A stretch of DNA of 10,530 nt from an archaeon (GTDB taxonomy: Archaea; Thermoproteota; Nitrososphaeria_A; Caldarchaeales; Wolframiiraptoraceae), in assembly GCA_029258815.1 (NCBI GenBank), contig JAPDJZ010000075.1:1-10530 (forward strand). Reading direction: 5' to 3'. Every line of letters starts with the position of its first letter. Positions within the stretch are counted from its first letter, which is position 1. This document shows positions 5,958 through 10,530 of the stretch, one piece after another. The position numbers and the translations under genes are program-made. The notes under the pieces are model-generated. The model was not told where the DNA came from, ran no database searches, and saw only the letters and a list, made by a program, of their open reading frames with translations.

Positions 5958-7376
5958 TTGAGCCTGAGGTCGGCGATGGAGCGGCTGGCGGGCTTTCTCC
6001 CGGAGGTAAGAAAACCCATTAAAAGGCTTAGCCTGGGCGAGAGGCTCGCTTGGACGGCGATAGTTCTGGTGATCTATACCCTGATGGGGCATACCATGCT
6101 TTATGGAGTTCCCCAGGCATCTAGGCTCGCGGGCCGAAGCCCTCTGATCATGAGCATAATCTTCGCTCAGAGGATGGGCACTCTAACCACCTTGGGGATC
6201 GGGCCCATAGTAACCGCCGGCCTAATCCTCCAGCTTCTCGTGGGAGCTCAGCTGATTAGGCTCGACCTCTCCAAGCCCGAGGATAGGGCTACCTTCACGG
6301 CCATGAATAAGCTTCTAACGATCGCCGTCATCTTCGTGGAGGCGACGGTCTTCACGATCTCCGGGATGCTCGGCCGGCTGGGCCCCGAGGTTCAGCTGAT
6401 AGTCTTCCTCCAGCTCGTGGCGGCCACCATGCTGATAGTTTTGATGGATGAGCTTATCCAGAAGGGCTGGGGGCTTGGGAGCGGGGTAAGCCTATTCATC
6501 GCGGCCGGGGTAGCCGAGGCGATCTTCACAAACCTCTTCTCCCCGATAATGCTTCCGGACGGATACTACCAAGGAATAATCCTAGCTCTAATCCAAGCGG
6601 GCTTCCAAGGGGGATCCTTCGGGGACTTGATCAACAGGGGCGGGTTTCCGGATTTGATAGGCCTAGCTGGGACGATAGGTCTTCTAATCCTGATAATATA
6701 CTTGGAGGCTCTCAGGATAGAGGTTCCGATCCAGCATGCCAGGGTCTCGGGCTATACCGCCAGATACCCGATAAAGTTCCTCTACGTCTCCAACATACCC
6801 GTAATCTTCGCGTCCGTGGTCTTCACGAACATATACTTCTTCTCAACCATGATCTGGAGCAGGTTCAACCCGGCAAATCAGGATCCCTTCCTGAATATAA
6901 TCGGAGCCTTTAACTCCACCCAATACGGCCCGGTTCCGCTAGGAGGCTTAGCATACTACGTTACTTCCCCCGGAAGCCTCGCCGGAGCCGCCGCCGACCC
7001 CGTTAGAGCCTTGATCTACGCCCTGATAATGATAGTTTTCTGCGTGGTCTTCGCGAAGTTCTGGGTCGAGGTCGGCGGGCTATCGCCCGAGCACGTCGCC
7101 GACCAGCTGATCAAGGCGGGGATGCAGATCCCGGGGTTCAGGAGGGCTCCCTCGATAATCGCCAGAATGCTTAGGAAGTATATCCGGGTGCTGACGATCG
7201 TTGGAGCGATCATAGTCGCCCTCATAGCGATCTTCGGAGACTACTTCAACGTCTATGGAGGCGGAATAGGGATACTCCTAATGACGGGAATACTCTACCA
7301 GTACTACGAGCTGCTCGTTAGGGAGAAAATGCTCGAGGCATATCCGTTCTTGGGAAGGGTGCTAGGTGAGGAGTAG
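5958..7376 (+). CDS. secY: Preprotein translocase channel subunit SecY (Sec61 alpha)
   Basis: This 472-residue protein is the pore-forming subunit of the archaeal Sec channel, which moves unfolded proteins across and into the cytoplasmic membrane together with SecE and Sec61 beta. Recognisable segments are PEVRKPIKRLSLGERLAWT before helix 1, the plug region after it (about 50-75), the highly conserved LGIGPIVTAGLI (79-90), PEDRA in the next loop, and YPIKFLYVSNIPVI before helix 7. Ten membrane helices can be traced, as expected. TTG 5958 is preceded by GAGGGTGG. ATG 5976 (residue 7) with its own GAGGT is also possible and gives an N-terminus close to that of methanogen SecY, so the true start is open. 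The next gene begins immediately after its TAG stop. Ribosomal-protein genes that usually precede secY are absent here; the divergent neighbour is the sugar transporter. Confidence 0.97.
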   Translation: MSLRSAMERLAGFLPEVRKPIKRLSLGERLAWTAIVLVIYTLMGHTMLYGVPQASRLAGRSPLIMSIIFAQRMGTLTTLGIGPIVTAGLILQLLVGAQLIRLDLSKPEDRATFTAMNKLLTIAVIFVEATVFTISGMLGRLGPEVQLIVFLQLVAATMLIVLMDELIQKGWGLGSGVSLFIAAGVAEAIFTNLFSPIMLPDGYYQGIILALIQAGFQGGSFGDLINRGGFPDLIGLAGTIGLLILIIYLEALRIEVPIQHARVSGYTARYPIKFLYVSNIPVIFASVVFTNIYFFSTMIWSRFNPANQDPFLNIIGAFNSTQYGPVPLGGLAYYVTSPGSLAGAAADPVRALIYALIMIVFCVVFAKFWVEVGGLSPEHVADQLIKAGMQIPGFRRAPSIIARMLRKYIRVLTIVGAIIVALIAIFGDYFNVYGGGIGILLMTGILYQYYELLVREKMLEAYPFLGRVLGEE

Positions 7377-7895
7377 ATGATCGACCCGATGATCGAGATA
7401 TTCCTGATAGCCGCCGTCGTAAGCTTCGCAACGAACCTACTTCGGAGAAAGCTGATGGGGCCCGAGGATATGGCTAAGATGATGGAGTCTCAGAAGTTTA
7501 AGAAAGAATTGCTCGAGGCTCAGAAGAAGGGGGATAAGAAGGCTTTGCAGAGGCTCAAGAGGAAGCAGGAATACTATAGGAAGATCGACGCGGAGATAGG
7601 CAAAAAGAACATGATGATGCTCTTCGCGAGCTTCGGGATATTCTACTTCGTCTTCATGGTGATCCTCACGCCCCTATACGGAAGCTTGAACGTCGTCGGA
7701 ACCCTGCCGGGAGGCCTAGTCATACCGCTAATCTCGACGGGGGATAAGCTAACCTACATAGGCTGGTATATCCTGAGCCTCCTAGCGACGGGGCTGCCCC
7801 TCGGGAAAATATTCCAAGCGCAACCTAAGCTCGAACAATCACCTAAGGAGGCGGAGAGGGTTGGGCAGAAAGGGCGGAACGAAGTCCCACGATAG
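7377..7895 (+). CDS. DUF106 membrane protein, YidC/Oxa1/EMC3-superfamily insertase
   Basis: This 172-residue protein follows secY with no gap (TAGATG), and the ribosome binding site GGTGAGGAG lies within the end of secY, so the two are translationally coupled. The layout is that of the archaeal DUF106 family: a first membrane helix (about 5-22), a long charged coiled-coil hairpin (about 30-75, rich in KK, QK and KRK), helix 2 (about 79-98), a loop with GTLPGG, helix 3 (about 125-145) and a polar tail. The family is related to YidC, Oxa1 and EMC3, and members insert membrane proteins beside ribosomes and the Sec channel. In many archaea an adenylate kinase gene stands between secY and this gene; here it does not. 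The last 25 residues look disordered and basic. Confidence 0.92.
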   Translation: MIDPMIEIFLIAAVVSFATNLLRRKLMGPEDMAKMMESQKFKKELLEAQKKGDKKALQRLKRKQEYYRKIDAEIGKKNMMMLFASFGIFYFVFMVILTPLYGSLNVVGTLPGGLVIPLISTGDKLTYIGWYILSLLATGLPLGKIFQAQPKLEQSPKEAERVGQKGRNEVPR

Positions 7896-7920
7896 GTAGG
7901 CGTTCATCCTCTCGCTTAAA

Positions 7921-7967
7921 GCCGGATACGGCCGGGGAGGCGCGCTTCAAGCGATACGCCCCTCCCC
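7921..7967 (+). terminator. Two adjacent GC-rich hairpins after the DUF106 gene
   Basis: The first is GCCG-GATA-CGGC (7921-7932). The second pairs GGGGA and GGCG (7934-7942) with CGCC and TCCCC (7957-7967) across a two-base bulge, and its loop holds an extra short stem (CGCT-TCA-AGCG). They start 26 bases after the stop codon. The position suggests a 3'-end or mRNA-stabilising structure. There is no U-tract after them, so classical archaeal U-tract termination is not shown. A structured non-coding RNA is an alternative. Confidence 0.4.
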
Positions 7968-8089
7968 CTTCACTAGAACCTATTCTCCTTTAACGATCCG
8001 CGCACCGCTCGTCCCGTTCCCAGGGTAATACCGGCAGGGTATAAGGGTGCTCGATAAAGCTTTTCAATAAGGCGGCGAAATCTATTGCG

Positions 8090-8148
8090 CGGCGTGATGA
8101 GGGCTGCAGTAACTGAACTCGATGATGATCTCAGCTCATTCTGAGCCG
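8090..8148 (+). ncRNA. C/D box guide RNA (2'-O-methylation sRNA)
   Basis: All four boxes of an archaeal C/D sRNA are present and perfect: C box GTGATGA (8094-8100), D' box CTGA (8113-8116), C' box ATGATGA (8122-8128) and D box CTGA (8141-8144). The C-D' and C'-D regions are both exactly 12 nt, the canonical archaeal spacing, and the D'-C' spacer is 5 nt. CGGC (8090-8093) and GCCG (8145-8148) form the terminal stem of the kink-turn. Such RNAs assemble with L7Ae, Nop5 and fibrillarin and direct ribose methylation of rRNA or tRNA. By the D+5 rule, the D' guide GGGCTGCAGTAA would mark the U opposite A8108 in a UUACUGCAGCCC-like target. The D guide TCTCAGCTCATT would mark the A opposite U8136 in an AAUGAGCUGAGA-like target. 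The actual targets were not identified. Confidence 0.88.
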
Positions 8149-8185
8149 GGTGAACGGCTTTCTCAGAAAGCTTCCCAGCTTATTA

Positions 8186-8195
8186 CCGTAATTTA
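8186..8195 (+). promoter_or_regulatory. Possible promoter element for the roadblock-type gene
   Basis: The plus strand reads CCGTAATTTAATCG here, the only AT-rich stretch of TATA length before the gene. It would place the transcript start near 8213-8221, giving a leader of about 25-50 bases. The assignment is weak. Confidence 0.3.
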
Positions 8196-8243
8196 ATCGC
8201 CCGTTCTACGAGCCAACCTCTCCAAAGCTAGCGCTTAATAGGG

Positions 8244-8615
8244 GTGATCTCGCTTAGATGGCTCGGCATGCTCGAGGCTTTCCCAAGACTCGAGAAGGTT
8301 TCGGATGGAAGATACCTACTCAAAGCGATAATGAGGGAGTGCAGGGGATGGCTCGAGGAGATCACGATCGCCGATAAAGCCCATGGGGAGCTTAGTCGGG
8401 CGGCGCTAGCCGCTTCAGGCATAACCCTGACCATTAGGGAGATCTTCTCTTCAAAGGGCTTTGAGGAGGCGGAGATCCAGCTTCGGGACGGCAGATACCT
8501 CGTCTTAAGAACTTATAACGGGGGATACGTGATCGCCTTAACGAAGCCCAATCCGAACCTAGGCTTGATACGCCTAACCTTTAGAAAATACCTGCCGAAT
8601 GGAGACGGCCTCTAA
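8244..8615 (+). CDS. Roadblock/LC7-type small domain protein
   Basis: This 123-residue protein has the size and C-terminal pattern of roadblock/LC7 domains. A long helix ELSRAALAASGITLTIREIF (about 49-68) is followed by strands EEAEIQLRDGRYLVLRTYNG and GYVIALTKPNPNLGLIRLTF, ending in a short helix. The motif of alternating strands then PNxNLGLIRL is the family's best-conserved part. These proteins dimerise and, in prokaryotes, often act with MglA/Ras-like GTPases; no GTPase is encoded in the window. The N-terminal 40 residues diverge more. The start is uncertain: GTG 8244 has no upstream ribosome binding site, and the in-frame ATG 8268 (residue 9) has GGTGAT too far away (8243-8248). The gene converges on the radical SAM gene with 18 bases between stops. 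Confidence 0.75.
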   Translation: MISLRWLGMLEAFPRLEKVSDGRYLLKAIMRECRGWLEEITIADKAHGELSRAALAASGITLTIREIFSSKGFEEAEIQLRDGRYLVLRTYNGGYVIALTKPNPNLGLIRLTFRKYLPNGDGL

Positions 8616-8633
8616 GGTGAATCGCGAAGCACG

Positions 8634-9713
8634 CTAGGGGATTATCTCCACCGTGTTATTGTACTCCGGATAGACTAAATCCTTCATGGAGTAGGGAGTT
8701 TTCGAAAGAACGTCCCTTATCATCCAGCAGTTCCCCAGCACTAGGTTCACGATGTATCTAGAGGTCTCGCAGATGGCTTGAACCCCCTCAGATCCCCAAA
8801 GTTTTTCGCGATTAGTGTACAGGCACCTCGACCCGCAGATCCCGAGGAGGCTGCAGGATCTACAAGGTTCCTCAAGCTCGTTCCTCCTACCCTCCAGATC
8901 CTTTCTAGAAACCTCTCCGAGAACCCCTATCTCAGCCCACTTCTCTCTAACGGCTATCGGGCATGAGACTATCCTTCCATCGGTAAGGATCGTGAACGAG
9001 TCCTCGCCGGAGCCGCACGGCGGACGCGGCCCTCCCTCGACGATCCTCTTCAAGATTCCTTGAAACGGAGTCACTCCCAAAAGCTCTCCCTTCTCAAGAG
9101 ACGAAAGCCATTTCTCGAATAACCCCTTAAGCCCGGGCTTATACGATCCCCTAATCCATCCCCAGAGATCCCTCCAATCGCCTCTGTCAACCCAGATCAT
9201 GCTTAGCTGCCAGTGAACGTGGTCGAATAGGCCGAGGTCTAGGAGGTTGCTGACATCCCGATAGATGTCCGAGCCGTTCGTGATGGTCATTCTCGCGATC
9301 AGATCTCCGGCGTAGCCCAAAGATCTCACGTACCTAACCGAGCTCAGAACCCTATCGTAAACCCCGCTCCCCCGATTCGCGTCGGTTATCTCTCTCCCGC
9401 CATCTATCGAGACCAGAATGGTATCAAATCTCTCGAGAATTCTCCGATTGAGGTTTCTCAGCAGGAGGCCGTTCGTCTGAATTATATAGTGCTTGGCCTG
9501 AAACGTCTCCATGACCTCCCTGATGAATCCTCTATTTAGGAGGGGTTCACCCCCGTAGAATGCTATCGAGTCGCCTTCCCTGAAGACCTCCTCGAGAAGC
9601 TTTAACGAGTATTTCACGTTCCATGGAACCGTCTCGGGGTCGAAGCTCCCGCCGCAGTATCGGCATCTCAAATTGCATCTGCCCGTCGTGTATAAGATGA
9701 ATAGGAGGTTCAT
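8634..9713 (-). CDS. Radical SAM/SPASM enzyme, putative peptide-modifying (AF1577-like)
   Basis: This 359-residue enzyme would cleave S-adenosylmethionine with a [4Fe-4S] cluster bound by C13, C17 and C20 (CNLRCRYC). YGGEPLL (53-59) is the conserved SAM-binding glycine motif, and VSIDGG (101-106) is a typical later strand. The C-terminus carries a complete SPASM signature: C233-x12-G246-x4-C251, then C284-x2-C287-x5-C293-x3-C297, then C315. That domain binds two auxiliary Fe-S clusters and marks enzymes that modify peptides or proteins. The opening YTTGRCNLRCRYCGG and a C-terminal NNTVEIIP tail recall the archaeal AF1577-type family; I am less sure of that subfamily than of the SPASM class. 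The gene starts 12 bases after the stop of the FAD-oxidase gene with a GGAG ribosome binding site, so the two form an operon. No precursor peptide was recognised beside it. Confidence 0.92.
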   Translation of the reverse strand: MNLLFILYTTGRCNLRCRYCGGSFDPETVPWNVKYSLKLLEEVFREGDSIAFYGGEPLLNRGFIREVMETFQAKHYIIQTNGLLLRNLNRRILERFDTILVSIDGGREITDANRGSGVYDRVLSSVRYVRSLGYAGDLIARMTITNGSDIYRDVSNLLDLGLFDHVHWQLSMIWVDRGDWRDLWGWIRGSYKPGLKGLFEKWLSSLEKGELLGVTPFQGILKRIVEGGPRPPCGSGEDSFTILTDGRIVSCPIAVREKWAEIGVLGEVSRKDLEGRRNELEEPCRSCSLLGICGSRCLYTNREKLWGSEGVQAICETSRYIVNLVLGNCWMIRDVLSKTPYSMKDLVYPEYNNTVEIIP

Positions 9714-9725
9714 GGCGCTCCGAGG

Positions 9726-10530
9726 TTATGGAAATAGCTTATCCGGATTCAGGATGTTATTCGGGTCGAAGACCCCCTTTATCTCCCTCATCAATTTCAA
9801 AGCCCTAGGGTCGAGATACTTGGCGAGATACTTCCTCTTGACGAAACCTATTCCGTGTTCCCCGCTTATCACGCCGCCGAGGTCTACCGCCGCCTCATAA
9901 AGCTCCTCAACAACCCTCTCGTAATCCCTCGTAGTCCATCCATCGACCCTCATTATCTGGATGTGGAGGTTTCCGTCGCCGGCGTGGCCGACTATCGGGA
10001 GGTGTATCCCATACTTCTTCTCTATCGCCTCGACGATCTCGATGAGCCTCGCTAGAGATGCCGGCGGAACCGCCACATCCAAGGTGTCGACCGAATCGCC
10101 CTTCAGAACGTTATACATCTCGCTCCTAATCTTCAGGATCCTCTCCTGCTCTTCCCGGGTCTCAGCTAGAAGGGGCTCAGCCGAGGCGTACTCCTCAAGG
10201 ATTTCTAGAAGCTTTTCGCAAACGGCTAGCAGCGCCTCCTCGCCTCCCTCGGCTAGAACGAGCATTAGCTGATATTCTCCGGCGGAGCACGGCCAGCTTA
10301 ATCCGAGATATCTCGCGGTCTCCTCCGCCAGATCGCGCTCAAAGAACTCGATCGCGATGGGCGTTACCCCCTCTCGAAGAATCTTAGGCACGATTTCCAA
10401 AGCCCTCTCCCGAGAATTAAAGGGAGCCAATATGGTCGCCGTCGACCCAGCCCCCGGGTAAAGCCTAATCCATGCCTTGGTTATTATTGCTAGGGTTCCC
10501 TCGCTCCCGATTATTAGGTGCATTAGGTCG
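9726..10530 (-). CDS. FAD-linked oxidase, glycolate oxidase/D-lactate dehydrogenase type (GlcD-like), N-terminus outside the window
   Basis: The frame enters from the right edge and ends in TAA at 9728-9726. About 268 codons are visible, the C-terminal half of a normally about 450-470-residue enzyme. The first visible residues, DLMHLIIGSEGTLAIIT, form the end of the FAD-binding (PCMH-type) domain, where GSEGTLG-IT is conserved; the Met there is internal, not a start. The rest is the FAD-oxidase C domain with PIVGHAGDGNLH, SGEHGIGFVKRKYL and the closing FDPNNILNPDKLF, all hallmarks of GlcD/D-lactate dehydrogenases. The enzyme oxidises a 2-hydroxy acid to a 2-oxo acid. The usual electron acceptor partner (GlcF/CCG-type Fe-S protein) is not encoded here. 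The radical SAM gene follows in the same operon. Confidence 0.95.
   Translation of the reverse strand, partial: DLMHLIIGSEGTLAIITKAWIRLYPGAGSTATILAPFNSRERALEIVPKILREGVTPIAIEFFERDLAEETARYLGLSWPCSAGEYQLMLVLAEGGEEALLAVCEKLLEILEEYASAEPLLAETREEQERILKIRSEMYNVLKGDSVDTLDVAVPPASLARLIEIVEAIEKKYGIHLPIVGHAGDGNLHIQIMRVDGWTTRDYERVVEELYEAAVDLGGVISGEHGIGFVKRKYLAKYLDPRALKLMREIKGVFDPNNILNPDKLFP

Larger units (their letters stand above)
7896..8243. other. 348-base intergenic region between the DUF106 gene and the roadblock-type gene
   Basis: It contains no convincing protein gene. From left to right it holds two GC-rich hairpins (7921-7932 and 7934-7967), a featureless stretch with an isolated TATA-like GGGTATAAGGG (8037-8047), the C/D box guide RNA (about 8090-8148), a small hairpin CTTTC-TCA-GAAAG just after it, and an AT-rich promoter-like element near 8186-8195. 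I see no tRNA, repeat array or attachment site. Confidence 0.6.

Noticed and set aside
7931..7960. tRNA-like segment containing CGCTTCAAGCG
   Set aside because: The short stem-loop resembles a T arm only superficially; no acceptor, D or anticodon arms can be folded around it on either strand.
8098..8145. Short open frame beginning MRAAVTELDDD on the plus strand
   Set aside because: It lies entirely within the C/D guide RNA, is only 15 codons long, and has no ribosome binding site; its ATG and TGA are parts of the C and D boxes.
8258..8374. Frame starting ATG 8258 with GGGGTGAT at good spacing
   Set aside because: The 38-codon product is Arg-rich without motif and overlaps the roadblock-type frame; the good spacing is noted only because it leaves that gene's true start uncertain.
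1..10530. CRISPR arrays, transposases, insertion-sequence ends, attachment sites
   Set aside because: I saw no regularly spaced direct repeats, no transposase or integrase motifs and no target-site duplications; the only repetitive DNA is the Thr-rich stalk code.

Overview
The window looks like the chromosome of a thermophilic archaeon, probably of the Thermoproteota/TACK group. Evidence: an archaeal-type SecY followed by a DUF106 (EMC3/Oxa1 superfamily) membrane protein; archaeal TATA-like boxes about 26-27 bases upstream of start codons that have no ribosome binding site (leaderless genes); GGTGA/GGAGG ribosome binding sites inside operons; heavy use of AGG/AGA/ATA codons; a roadblock-domain protein; and a canonical archaeal C/D box guide RNA. 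The species cannot be named from this sequence alone.

Left part, minus strand (1-5786). A sugar ABC-transporter operon runs leftward: a membrane-anchored substrate-binding protein with a Thr-rich stalk (5786-4128), two MalF/MalG-type permeases (4116-3244, 3242-2412), and an easily missed 59-residue two-helix membrane protein (2396-2217) with a strong ribosome binding site directly after the last permease. No ATPase gene is present, so the transporter must borrow one encoded elsewhere. Next comes a 328-residue protein with a histidine-rich, zincin-like motif (2168-1182). After it lies a sorbitol/xylitol-type zinc dehydrogenase (1122-85), and 6 bases beyond its stop starts a second dehydrogenase cut by the window edge (78-1). 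Uptake of a sugar or polyol followed by its oxidation is a reasonable reading of this block, but only an inference.

Middle, plus strand (5787-8615). A divergent intergenic region with two inverted repeats separates the transporter operon from secY (5958-7376) and a directly abutting DUF106 gene (7377-7895), which pairs the Sec channel with a YidC-like insertase. The next 348 bases hold two GC-rich hairpins and an excellent C/D box guide RNA (about 8090-8148, all four boxes perfect, both guide regions 12 nt). A standalone roadblock/LC7-type protein follows (8244-8615).

Right part, minus strand (8634-10530). A GlcD-type FAD-linked oxidase, cut by the window edge, is followed 12 bases later by a radical SAM enzyme with a perfect seven-cysteine SPASM signature, the type that modifies peptides or proteins. 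No precursor peptide was recognised nearby.

The features most likely to be missing from a standard annotation are the 59-residue membrane protein, the C/D box guide RNA and the N-terminus of the second dehydrogenase.
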